Part shown: one piece after another, positions 20,902 to 29,953 of the stretch
Layout: each line of letters starts with the position of its first letter
Numbering within the stretch: position 1 is the first letter of the stretch
Assembly: GCA_049305865.1 (NCBI GenBank)
Contig: JBAQPP010000024.1
Coordinates: 1 to 32,131 of the forward strand
DNA from: UBA6263 sp049305865
GTDB taxonomy: Bacteria; Patescibacteriota; Gracilibacteria; Absconditabacterales; Absconditicoccaceae
Length of the DNA stretch: 32,131 bases
Reading direction: 5' to 3'
The notes under the pieces: model-generated
The model's input: only the letters and a program-made list of their open reading frames with translations
Database searches by the model: none
What the model was told of the DNA's origin: nothing
Made by a program: the position numbers and the translations under genes

Positions 20902-21103
20902 TTATTTTGAAAAATTATACAACTTTTTATCATGAAGTGTAACCTGCTACACCTATAATATATATTATAGACATAACCAATAAAAAATAAAATAAATTAT
21001 CTGGATGAACCATATTAACTGCTAGAAAATAAAATTGTGATTTAATCAATGGTGTCCTTATATTATATTAAATCAAGGCTTACAAATAAAAATTATTATA
21101 TGA

Positions 21104-21135
21104 AAAAAATCACAGCTTAGACTGTAATTTTTTAT
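21104..21135. terminator. Likely bidirectional terminator
   Basis: AAAAATCACAG / CTGTAATTTTT with one mismatch and T-runs in both directions. It lies between the convergent esterase and metallophosphoesterase genes. The 20902-21103 stretch before it shows no gene. Confidence 0.6.
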
Positions 21136-21159
21136 ATGTAGAATATATTATAATATAGT

Positions 21160-22242
21160 CTATTTAGTCTTAGGCGTAAGAGAAATGATAACCAATTCAC
21201 TTTGAGTTCATATCCTGATTGGAGCTCATCGGGAACCAATGCCTTGAGAAACAAATGCAGTCATATCATTATAATTATATTTTCAATATGCATAATCATT
21301 AAATAATCAAATTATCCAGGAAAAAGGTATAAATTGTCAATTATGAGTATGTCATGCTAATTCTAAATGAATTGGATGTCAGCTTAATTTTATTAATTTT
21401 TGTGGTTGATGAGAAATTAATATAGTATAACTTCCATTATCACTTATTTTACTTTCTTGTAAAATATCATCTAATTTTTTATTTCATCGATAACTTTTAT
21501 CATCTATACCTACAATTTGGAGACCGCTTATTTCAATACTTTGATTTCTTAATGCTATTATATTCGTTTTTTCGAATATTTGAGATATAGAACCAGAATT
21601 ACCCATATGATCGTGGTTTCATAGAGTTGCATAAATTGGTATGTCGAGTTGATTAAATGGCAAAAATGCGTCTACATAACTAGATTTTGCCGTGTTCATC
21701 AAATCACCACCTAACAAAACAAAATCAGGTTTTATTTTGTTTATTTTATTTACTATTGATTGAATATATTTTTGATTACGAATACTATCAACGTGGATGT
21801 CACTTATAAATACTATTGTATAGGGGTTTGTGATTCTATTGTTGGATATATGAAGTGGAGTAAGTTTTGTTGTTGTTCATTTATATATTCCAAATCACAG
21901 CCGTATTACAAATAAAATAATCATAAATATGTAAGGGATTTTATACCAGATAGAAATGATATCTCTAAAAACTAATAGTGGGGAAAATACCCGTGTAATA
22001 TATATAATCCAAAGTAATATTATTCAGATAATCTCAGTGCTTTTTAATGGGAAGTTGATAAGTGTCATACTAATTACCATTATTAGAATCATTCATATAG
22101 AGAGTAGAATAATCGTTTTGGGTCTTAAAGAAATACCTAACATAGCTGATCATCTCCAAATGATTAATGAAAAGATCCCTAATATTACTATGACTGCTAT
22201 TATGAGAAATAATATACGGAAAAAAATATTGTTATTGTACAT
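21160..22242 (-). CDS. Membrane-anchored metallophosphoesterase
   Basis: 360 aa. The first ~130 residues carry about four hydrophobic segments (ILFLIIAVIVILGIFSLIIW; IILLSIGMILIMVISMTLI; then two more to IPYIFMIILFVI). A calcineurin-like phosphoesterase domain follows with the metal-binding blocks TIVFISDIHVDS (D-x-H), FVLLGGDLMN (GD), ATLGNHDHMGNS (GNHD), ISHQPQ and LAGHTHNGQF (GHxH). This is the YkuE/YpbG-like architecture; the substrate may be a phospholipid, a nucleotide or a wall polymer precursor. I used ATG 22242; the frame stays open upstream to TTG 22377, adding 45 residues with no hydrophobic or conserved features. It is transcribed divergently from the GIY-YIG gene. Confidence 0.88.
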
Positions 22243-22413
22243 GATAGAATCTGAATATAAAAATATTATTTGTTTTTTTAAAATTTCAAATGGGTTTACT
22301 TTTAATTTAAAGACTTTTGATATCAATATAAATTTATTTATATCAATTGTTGTAATGTAGCTATAAATAATTATCAATTATGAGATTGATTTAAGTATAT
22401 AAAAATAAAACAA

Positions 22414-22659
22414 ATGCGATTTGTTTATATAGTAAGATGTAATGATAATTCATTATATACTGGAATAGCCAAAGATTTAACTAAGAGAATTTCTGATCAT
22501 AATAATTCCAAAACTGGAGCTAAATATACCAAAAGCAGACGTCCGGTTGATCTTATATGGTCTAAAAAAGTTGCTGATAGGAATGAGGCATCAAAATTGG
22601 AATTACAAATCAAAAAATTATGAAAACAACAAAAAGAGGAAATGATTGCGCTTGGATAA
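22414..22659 (+). CDS. GIY-YIG nuclease superfamily protein (UPF0213/YhbQ-like)
   Basis: 81 aa, one GIY-YIG domain. The FVYIVRC...LYTGIAKDL stretch holds the paired Tyr motifs and is followed by RISDHNNSKTGAKYT (His and Lys) and the Glu-containing NEASKLELQIKKLGKQQKEE. Stand-alone proteins of this size (YhbQ, UPF0213) occur in many bacteria with poorly defined roles in DNA metabolism. One Gly (LGKQQ) is TGA at 22621-22623, and reading it as Gly restores the normal C-terminal helix. Confidence 0.9.
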
Positions 22660-22743
22660 AATATGTTTTTTTAATATTTCTATTGTAATTATAAATCATA
22701 TATTTATTATGTCAATATATATAAAAAACATAATAAAAACAAT

Positions 22744-23079
22744 ATGTGGTACTTAATCGGTGGAATATTGATTATGTATGTGATTTTAAGAGTCTTGATA
22801 AGACATGCAGAAAAACAATTTGACAGAATAAATGCCGAAGAAATATCGGAAAGGAATGAAATGTCAAAAAAATATTTGCGTGAGGAAAGAGATGACTTAG
22901 TTGGACTTGCAAATGCAATTTTAATTGTAAATCAACAAAAAACATACGTAAAAATATACCTCAAAAAAAGGTGTATTTACTGGCTCGCGAGGATATTAAC
23001 ATTCTCGTATGTATGAAAAAGCTTTAGAAGTGAAAGAATTTTTTTCTTTCATTTTTTTATTAAAAAAACCATGATCTAA
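22744..23079 (+). CDS. Small membrane-anchored protein, copy 1 of a duplicated unit
   Basis: Under code 25, 111 aa. An N-terminal span MWYLIGGILIMYVILRVLI is followed by a charged segment (HAEKQFDRINAEEISERNEM, SKKYLREERDDLVGLANAI). Family not recognised. About 90% identical to the copy at 24066, including roughly 75 bases upstream. A TGA at 23014-23016 aligns with TGA in the other copy; all other Gly are GGN. If TGA is Gly, the frame runs through the downstream terminator hairpin to TAA 23077, because this copy lacks about ten bases containing the TAG used by copy 2. The functional end may therefore be near residue 90. Confidence 0.65.
23031..23059 (+). terminator. Rho-independent terminator of copy 1
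   Basis: TGAAAGAA / TTCTTTCA with a T-rich loop and a following T-run. It overlaps the code-25 extension of the small membrane protein. Confidence 0.75.
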
Positions 23080-23190
23080 ACTGTGAATTTCTATAGTTGT
23101 TAATTATTACTTCCTATTTTGTGGTGATATGTAAAAAACTATTACACTCCATTAAGGCTAGTTTGTCTAAGTTATGAATTTTATCGTATT
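23062..23190. repeat. Dispersed intergenic repeat, copy X
   Basis: Shares long near-identical blocks with 26714-26838, including TATAGTTGTTAATT, GTGATATGTAAAAAACTATT and TTAAGGCTAGTTTGTCTAAG. Each copy opens with a small hairpin. No ORF. Weaker relatives appear near 24917-24965 and 31869-31950. Confidence 0.7.
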
Positions 23191-23308
23191 TATTATATTG
23201 TAGGAGTAAAATGATATTTTGTTTAAATTTAGATTATTGTAAATTTGTAAAATATTATAATTTGATTATAATTTATTGTATAATTATTTTATTAGTTCAT
23301 ATATTACT

Positions 23309-23887
23309 ATGATAAATATAATATCAACAATATGATGAGATGAAGATAAAACAAATTTATGAGACAAAAAAGAAGATATTTTCCAAGAACTTAAAAAAGA
23401 AAATAATAAATCTGAGTCTGATATTGATGCTATTATAAAAAATAAATTTGGTGAATATGTAGATTTTCTAGTTCTAGACGAAGATGATCTTGATATGAGT
23501 TTTGTAGATAGTAGTAGAAGTAGACATGTTTTCTATGAAGTAGATACTAGTGGTAATATCAAAGAAATGAATATTAAGCTCCATGTGATACCATATTCAA
23601 ATGAATTAAGTGCTTCTGAGGAAGAATTAGCTAAATGAACATCTATGACAGATATAATAAATAATGCTGGTAAAGATGGGATGTATATTATTCACAAAGA
23701 AATTATGAAAGATGATTTAGGTAACAATGAAACGCAAGATTGAGATGAATCTGTGACTGCATATAAAATCGAAAATAATATTGCTAATGAATGATGAGAT
23801 AAACCTGTTACAATGCAAGAAATAAGTACAAGATTACATGATAGAATGGATGTCGATAAACATATTAGTGATCAATTTAAAATGTAA
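23309..23887 (+). CDS. Acidic hypothetical protein
   Basis: 192 aa, not recognised. Strongly acidic (DIDAIIKNKFGEYVDFLVLD, EDDLDMSFVDSS) with no signal peptide or membrane span, so probably cytoplasmic. It contains an unremarkable alpha/beta middle (RHVFYEVDTSGNIKEMNIKL) and a Met/Asp-rich C-terminus. Seven of twelve Gly are TGA, including two TGA-TGA pairs (residues ~9-10, and near NEGGDKPV), so it is a native-code gene despite lying between the two copies of a TGA-poor unit. ATG 23309 is the first start in frame. A weak hairpin with a T-run follows at 23906. Confidence 0.7.
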
Positions 23888-23905
23888 TAAATATATTATA
23901 ATTTT

Positions 23906-23938
23906 TAAAAAAACATTACTATTATTGGAGTGTTTTTT
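23906..23938 (+). terminator. Weak rho-independent terminator
   Basis: AAAAAAACA / TGTTTTTTT with a long imperfect loop and a T-run, 18 bases after the acidic-protein stop. Confidence 0.5.
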
Positions 23939-24065
23939 TGTCTATATTTGAAATAATTCCCGTAATTTGGAGATAAATAAAAAGATATACTTTTAATGTT
24001 TCTATTGTAATTATAAATCATATGTTTATTATGTCAACTACTATAAAAAATATAATAAAAAAACT

Positions 24066-24359
24066 ATGTGGTACCTAATTGGTGGAATATTAGTTATGTA
24101 TGTAATCTTAAGAGTCTTGATAAGACATGCAGAAAAACAGTTTGACAAAGTAAACGCAGAAGAAATATCGGAAAGGAATGAAATGTCAAAAAAATATTTG
24201 CGTGAAGAAAGAGATGACTTAGTTGGGCTTGCAAATGCAATTGTAATTGTAAATCAGCAAGGAACATACGTAAAAATGTACCTCAAAAAAAGGCGCATTT
24301 ACTGGCTCGCGAGAATATTAACATTCCCGTATGTATGAAAGAGCTTTTTAAAGCTTTAG
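24066..24359 (+). CDS. Small membrane-anchored protein, copy 2 of a duplicated unit
   Basis: Under code 25, 97 aa ending TAG 24357-24359; with a standard-code stop it would be 90 aa. The same architecture as copy 1: span MWYLIGGILVMYVILRVLI, then the charged HAEKQFDKVNAEEISERNEM, SKKYLREERDDLVGLAN, and a basic C-terminal part (MYLKKRRIYWLARIL). Most differences from copy 1 are conservative (R/K, I/V), so both may still be under selection. The four internal Gly are all GGN. The shared upstream region (23991-24065 against 22668-22743) suggests that the promoter was duplicated too. Confidence 0.7.
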
Positions 24360-24362
24360 AAG

Positions 24363-24390
24363 TGAAAGAATTTTTTTCTTTCATTTTTTT
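24363..24390 (+). terminator. Rho-independent terminator of copy 2
   Basis: TGAAAGAA / TTCTTTCA plus a T-run, the same sequence as after copy 1. Confidence 0.8.
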
Positions 24391-24541
24391 AAATAGCTAG
24401 AGATTATTTAAACTTGCTATAGTTATCTATAAGATGATAATAGCTTTAAAAGCTATGGTTTGATTTTATGCTGGCTTAATTTATTAAGAAATTATATTAA
24501 ATTTTTATGAAGACAATATTTTTATTTTTGAAAGTTTCAAA

Positions 24542-24841
24542 ATGAAAAAATCACTAATCATTTCATTTGTTTTGCTTACTACAATAACGCTTGTAGGATG
24601 TACAAACACTCAAGATAAACAGCTTCAACAACAGAATGATTTACTCAAACAACAAAATACATTGTTGAAACAGCAGACAAATTCACAAGATATCAATACT
24701 AACCCACCAGGTTATGTAATAGATAATAATACAACAGGCAATACTAACCCAACGGGTAATACTAAAACAATACCTTTTGATGCAGTAGCTCCTGCTAATA
24801 ATAACAATACGTACACTGATAAAGAATTTACTAATCAATAG
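24542..24841 (+). CDS. Small lipoprotein, Gln/Asn/Thr-rich
   Basis: 99 aa. A type II signal peptide, MKKSLIISFVLLTTITLVGC, has lipobox LVGC with Cys20 as the lipid-modified residue. The mature part is low-complexity: a heptad-like Gln/Leu run (KQLQQQNDLLKQQNTLLKQQ) that could form a short coiled coil, then an Asn/Thr/Pro/Gly-rich tail (NTTGNTNPTGNTKTIP). It is expected on the outer face of the membrane. The four Gly use GGA, GGT, GGC and GGT with no TGA. Its own terminator follows at 24882. Function unknown. Confidence 0.8.
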   Translation: MKKSLIISFVLLTTITLVGCTNTQDKQLQQQNDLLKQQNTLLKQQTNSQDINTNPPGYVIDNNTTGNTNPTGNTKTIPFDAVAPANNNNTYTDKEFTNQ

Positions 24842-24881
24842 TTTCTAAAATAGTGAATAAAAGTATACCTAGGTGATTGTT

Positions 24882-24916
24882 AAAAAAAAACACAGTCTCA
24901 AACTGTGTTTTTTTTA
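24882..24916 (+). terminator. Rho-independent terminator
   Basis: AAAAAAAACACAGT / ACTGTGTTTTTTTT with a CTCAA loop. It ends the lipoprotein transcript and could also serve the convergent minus-strand gene. Confidence 0.85.
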
Positions 24917-24960
24917 TGGTAGAGATAAATGAAAAAAATGTTAAACTTGCTAATAACTTA

Positions 24961-26151
24961 TTATTTTTTATGTGAAATAGAAATAGGATCAATTTCAATA
25001 ATTTCTGAATTATTGATTTGTACTTTTGTTTTTATGTGTTCTCAATATCACTCTATATAAATTCATGTAATAACTTGATTTGGATGATCTTTTAGAGTTA
25101 CTTTTTCTATTGTATCAGAAAATATAGCGGTAAAAGAACGACTATTGTTGATATTTGCTAACACGACTTCTCTTTTTCATAAGAAAAATTTATGATCGTC
25201 CGGATTAGATGTATGACAGGTATAGTTTGTAATAACTTGATTTGGATGATCTTTTAGAGTTACTTTTTCTATTGTATCAAAATATATAATTGCACAATTA
25301 TTTTCATCGTTATTTATTTCGAATTTACCTGCTTTTCTTCAAGCAAATGGTGTGATAAAATTGCGATGAAATCAAAAATCATGTATTTGTTTTGTAAGTT
25401 CTTCTTGAATACAGCCTTTTATAGTGACTTTTTCTAGTGTTTCTGAATAAACTATACAATCTTTATTATTAACTTGTATGAAAGCTGTATCTTTTCATCA
25501 TAAAATCTCTCATTTGTAAAAAGTAATAGTAATAAGTTCTTCTGGATGATTTTTGATATGGAAAGGCAGTCTTTTTAAAGTATCAACATCTATAAGAACT
25601 AAATTTTCAGGACTTTTAGTCGTTCGTACGGGTAATACATTTCTTCCTCAAAGGGACATTTGAGATATTTCTCATCTTCCCGGTCGATTAGTAATAATGT
25701 CGTTAGGGTCGTCAGCAAAACTTACAGATATTTTTTCTAAAGTATTTTCGTCAATGATTATCCATTTTTTTTCACCAGTCTTATTTGTGTTTATAAACTT
25801 TGCTTTTTTTCATCCAAAATAAGCAGATTTACCAAAAGAAGCACTTATATACTCATCAGTACTTTCTTTGAGATATATTTTTTCATTAGTTTCGGCGTAC
25901 AACATAATCCAGTAATTATTATTGATTTGAGCTTGAAAAATTTGTTTTCATCAAAATTCATGAACCATTCATCTTTTTGTGATAATTTCTGTGGGATTAT
26001 CTTTTATAGTTTCTGTAATTTTATTTTTTTTCAATACAGAAAAAGCAGAATTTGCTATAGTAGAAATAGTGGTTTTAAAATTTGAAGATCAAGACTTATC
26101 TGTTACTTTTTCTTTAGGTCATCATCTTAATTTTTTTCTTCATCTATCCAT
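24961..26151 (-). CDS. Internally repetitive protein (DTxEKVTLKxHPxxxIT repeats)
   Basis: 396 aa built from about seven to eight degenerate units of 35-70 residues. Each has an 'xINNxxxxx' strand followed by a unit such as DTIEKVTLKDHPNQVIT; variants are ENTLEKISVSFADDPNDIIT, VDTLKRLPFHIKNHPEELIT and SETLEKVTIKGCIQEEL. Two units are identical at DNA level over 47 bases (25071-25117 and 25233-25279). The pattern suggests a repeating beta-structure, perhaps a solenoid or propeller; I do not recognise the family. The N-terminus is basic (MDRGRKKLRGGPKEKV) with no signal peptide, so it may be cytoplasmic. Many Gly are TGA, so the gene is at home in this code. Confidence 0.8.
25071..25279. repeat. 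Two identical 47-bp direct repeats inside a coding region
   Basis: The copies at 25071-25117 and 25233-25279 are identical over 47 bases and lie 162 bases (54 codons) apart, in frame. They encode the DTIEKVTLKDHPNQVIT unit of the repetitive protein and indicate recent unit duplication or gene conversion. Confidence 0.9.
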
Positions 26152-26302
26152 TTATATAATATAATAATATAAATATATTGCATATAATTTACTTATTTGT
26201 TTATATAAGTCAATAATAATTATAATTTAAAAAAAAATTCAAAGTCAAACAGACAATGAATTTTAATTACAAAATTTTCTTGATTGTTTCAATACTAACT
26301 TC

Positions 26303-26620
26303 TTAATCTTTTTGTAGAAATTCTACATCTTCTTTTGTTAGCGATTCTACTGTAACAATCCTTGCATTGTAAATTTCAGGATCGATTTGTTCGCCGTCAG
26401 ACCAAGAATTGCCTGGTACCATGCTCCATTGTATTCCTTTTCCTTGTAATAAGAACAGGTATAAAAAAGGTCCAGATCCATAATACTTGAAAGATTGGAT
26501 GTTATTAACCTCTTTGTCCCGACTTCCTTCAAATGTAAAGCCCAATTCTATAAGTTTTTTGAATAGAACTTCTGCATCGAAACCTTCTTTTGTTTTTACT
26601 GCAACAATTTTTTTTGTCAT
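26303..26620 (-). CDS. Hypothetical protein without TGA codons
   Basis: 105 aa, not recognised. Soluble alpha/beta composition: MTKKIVAVKTKEGFDAEVLF then KKLIELGFTFEGSRDKEV, a Gly/Tyr/Phe-rich middle (SFKYYGSGPFLYLFLLQGKG) and an acidic end (TKEDVEFLQKD). All nine Gly are GGN and none is TGA. The same is true of the lipoprotein and of the duplicated small proteins in this patch, which suggests acquisition from a standard-code donor or a younger origin. ATG 26620 is the first start. The 151 bases between it and the repetitive protein are AT-rich with no gene. Confidence 0.7.
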   Translation of the reverse strand: MTKKIVAVKTKEGFDAEVLFKKLIELGFTFEGSRDKEVNNIQSFKYYGSGPFLYLFLLQGKGIQWSMVPGNSWSDGEQIDPEIYNARIVTVESLTKEDVEFLQKD

Positions 26621-26713
26621 AGCTTTATCTGTATTAGCTTTAATATTTTATTTAGCATATTTATTGTGTATATTTAAGTATTAAAGTCAATCTTTTTTAT
26701 ATTAGTATTATAA

Positions 26714-26838
26714 ATAAAAAACACGACCTAAATCGTGAATTTATATAGTTGTTAATTTTTGTAGTGATATGTAAAAAACTATTATACGCCATTAAGGCTA
26801 GTTTGTCTAAGTTAAGTTATGAATTTTATAGTATTTTT
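26714..26838. repeat. Dispersed intergenic repeat, copy Y
   Basis: Related to 23062-23190. It begins with the hairpin CACGA/TCGTG (CCTAAA loop) and keeps the same internal blocks, with about 20 bases deleted in the middle and a 5-base duplication (AAGTT) near the end. No coding potential. Confidence 0.7.
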
Positions 26839-26852
26839 GAGATAATAGATAA

Positions 26853-27863
26853 TTAATTTTTTTTTAATATATAGTATTGAAAAATACTATTATCATTGAT
26901 GTTATGTCCTGAAGAATGAAGTATTTTAAAATTTCAATGTTTACAGAAATAATCTTGTTTTAATAAAACAGGAGTATGTCAAAATAATACTATATAACCA
27001 TTAATCTTCACTTTCTTTGCTAATGTATCGAAAAGAATATAAGCATTAGAACTTGTTACTATTTCTGAATTTAAGAAACGTAAAAACATTATATCGACAT
27101 AATTATTAGGAAGAGGTGAATTTATTGCATCACCAGTATATATCTCATCAACAAAATCTTTTGCATATTCTGTCATTTCTTTACTTAAATCCTGACCAAT
27201 CGTTCTACATAAAGGAAAGTTTTCTTTGATTGATGATAAAAATGTTCCTGTAGAACATGCGGGGTCGTATATTATATATCAATCTTTAATAATATTACTA
27301 AAATAAGTTTTAGTATATTCTCTAAAGTGTTTTTCTCAATTTGAGAGATTTATTACTTTTTCTGGTGATAATTTCCAACCTTCAGGGCTACATTCTTTTT
27401 CTTTTTTTGTATCAAAGTTGATGTAATAAAATGGGAAAAATATATTTGTAAGTCTATCTTTAGCTACTTTCTTGAATATATTAATTTTTTCTCAATTAGT
27501 GAAAGGGTAATATTTAATTGATAAGTCATTATTTAGTACTTTCTTTTCTTTTAGAAATCCTAAAATCATTGATGAAGTAATCTTACTACAATTTAGTGCA
27601 TTAATCTTATTTTTAATATATAGATCAGATAATATTTTTCTTCCTACAATGGGTGGGAAATCTTTATTTTCTAATATAAATATATTTTGAGGCATGTTAA
27701 ATGTTTTATCTCTAAGTCGACTAATTTTTCTACTAAGAATATTTATTAAGTTAATTTTTTGAGAGACTTCATTTTTACCAATTAATTGCTCTTTATATAT
27801 AATTTTTTCGTATTTAATTATTTTATTAAAATCAATTGGTTTGTCGTTATTATAATTTATCAT
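26853..27863 (-). CDS. Class I SAM-dependent methyltransferase
   Basis: 336 aa. The C-terminal half has the Rossmann methyltransferase signature: motif I IYDPACSTGTFLSSIK near residue 198, an acidic motif II region TIGQDLSKEMTEYA, then YTGDAINSPLPNNYVDIMFL (the GDA and D.. of motifs III-IV) and GYIVLFGHTPVLL. The N-terminal ~180 residues are Lys/Ile-rich and helical (RKISRLRDKTFN; KILSDLYIKNKINALNC) and may bind the substrate. No NPPY or DPPY motif, so N6-adenine or N4-cytosine DNA methylation is unlikely; a peptide, protein or small molecule is more plausible. It is the third gene of the radical SAM / TetM-like operon, beginning 47 bases after the preceding stop. Confidence 0.8.
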
Positions 27864-27910
27864 CTAAGAAAATTGGTATTACCTAAAAACTAGGTTATAA
27901 AAAATAATAC

Positions 27911-29950
27911 TTATTTATCTTTATCTTTTATTTTTTTAGCATACATAGCTTCTTTCTGTTGTCTTTTAAATTTAGAACTACTGTCTTTTTTCTTTTTTGA
28001 AATAGGCTTATCTAATGCATCTAAACTACCTTTCATTTCATTTATTAAAAATACAGTTTCATTTCTAGGATCTAGTCACATATATGGTCTTCTAATATCT
28101 TGATTATTTGAAGTTTCATATCTACTTATATAGCTTGAATATACTCCGAGACCACTAGTAATACTTATTAATGTGTTTTGAAAATTTAACATATCAACAT
28201 ACTTAGCTTCTCAATTGAGAGTGACTTTCTCAGAATCACCTTCTATAATTTCAAATTTACTGTTTAAATTTGATAAATTATTAATTACATTATTTAAATA
28301 AATTTTTGGGATAGTTATATTATATTTTGCAATAGGTTCAATAATTTGCATATTGCACTGTTTCAAAGCTCTCATAAATGCTAAGGGGACTGCAATATTA
28401 AAGTGCATTGGATCGGATCCCATTGAATCAAATCTTCAATCTATAAGTGAGATCTCTGCATCAGTTACTTCCCAACCAAAAACTCACTGATTTAAGTATT
28501 GTTTTATAAGTCTTTCTGTTTGTTTTTGATATTTTTTCAATAAAAAATCTGTATTAAATTTTGATTGATATATAACTCAGCTTCAAGTTGGTAATGGTTT
28601 AATTTCAATTGTTACAGATGATACGCTAGTATATGATGCTGTACCTATTCATTTTTTTGAAGGTGTTTCTTTATGTATTAATATAGGGTCAACAAGCTCG
28701 GCATCTATATTAAACCTTTCTTTTAACATTGTTTCTATAATTTGAGCTTGGATTTCCCCCATTAAACTAATCATGATCTGATTATTTCTTTTATCATATC
28801 TTACATCAAGGTAAGGATCTTCTAAATTAAGAATATTTAAAGCATTTATAAGTTCTGATGATGTATTTTTATCTTTTGCTATAACATTCATATTAATTAA
28901 TGGATTTACAAAGCTTATATTGTTAGTATTTTCTGGCTTTTCTCCAATATATTGATTACATTCAGCGTTGATACCATTAATAATTACAATATCTCAACTA
29001 TTAGCATCGTTAACAGAAATACGATCTATTCATTTTACTATGTGTAAATCTTTTATTTTTTGTTGAGAACCATCTTCCATATCAACTATGTCTCTTTTTT
29101 TTATATTTCCAGATAAAATCTTTGTAAAATAATTTTTGATATCATCTTCTACCCTCACAAGATAAATAAATGCAGAAAGTTTTTCTTCTTTATTTGATAA
29201 TGGTGATGGTAAATATTTTTTCATGGTTGAAATTAAAGTTTCTATTCATTCATTTTTTAAAGCACTTCATCAAATAATTGGAAAAATTTTACCTTTTTTT
29301 ATTAATTCTTCTAATCTCTTATCAAGAAATTCTTGTGTTATTTTTGGGGGTTGTTCTAGATACTTTTCTAAAGTTTCATCATCTAATCCAGCAAGAGTCT
29401 CGCTCATTTCTTCAAATGTATATTCTTTTTTTACAAAATCATTATCATTATCGGTCTTTTCTATGTTGATTAATGGAATAACTTTTTTTTCAATCTTTTT
29501 CTTAATATCTGCTATGATTTCATTGTAATTAGCTCCAGCCCTATCCATTTTATTTATAAAAATAATTGTAGGTATATTCTTTTGTTTTAATAGTCTCCAA
29601 AGAGTATAAGTTTGGGCTTCAACACCTTCAACTCATGAAATTACAACAATTGCTGAGTCTAAAACATTTAATGTTCTTTCTACTTCTGCAGAAAAATCAA
29701 TATGACCAGGTGTATCAATAAGCTGTATTTTTTTATCATTTAATTCAAAAGTTACTAGCGCTGATCTTACAGAAATACCACGTTGTTTTTCAATATTTAA
29801 AGAGTCTGTAGTTGTATTTCAACTATCAACTCTTCCAAGAGTATCTATAATTTTTGTATGGTATAATAATTGCTCAGTTAATGTCGTTTTACCAGCATTT
29901 GCATGAGCAAAAACTCCCATTGTGATTGCTGAGTTTTCAATATTTTCCAT
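27911..29950 (-). CDS. TetM/TetO-like ribosome-protection GTPase
   Basis: 679 aa, EF-G-like, closest by eye to the tetracycline ribosomal-protection group (about 640 aa). G1 is MGVFAHANAGKTTLTEQLLY, with Ala-Asn where TetM has Val-Asp; then RVDSGNTTTDSLNIEKQRGI (switch I), QLIDTPGHIDFSAEVERTL (G3) and IFINKMDRAG (G4). EF-G-like domains II-V follow, including VTIEIKPLP and DPMHFNIAVPLAFMRALKQC. The C-terminus adds a basic tail (KPISKKKKDSSSKFKRQQKE). Such proteins bind the ribosomal A-site region and eject ligands using GTP. Start ATG 29950 lies three bases after the radical SAM stop, so translation is coupled. A drug-resistance role is only one option; self-protection against a product of the operon is another. 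Confidence 0.87.
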
Positions 29951-29953
29951 TTT

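Noticed and set aside
21956..22360. A 134-codon plus-strand open frame.
   Set aside because: It is antisense to the membrane segments of the metallophosphoesterase; its Ile/Asn richness reflects AT-rich complement.
25071..25279. Direct repeats that could suggest a CRISPR array.
   Set aside because: There are only two copies, in frame inside a coding region, with the spacer also coding for the repetitive protein; no cas genes.
26853..27863. Restriction-modification DNA methyltransferase.
   Set aside because: No NPPY/DPPY or cytosine PCQ motif and no restriction or specificity gene nearby; motif I alone shows only a class I methyltransferase.
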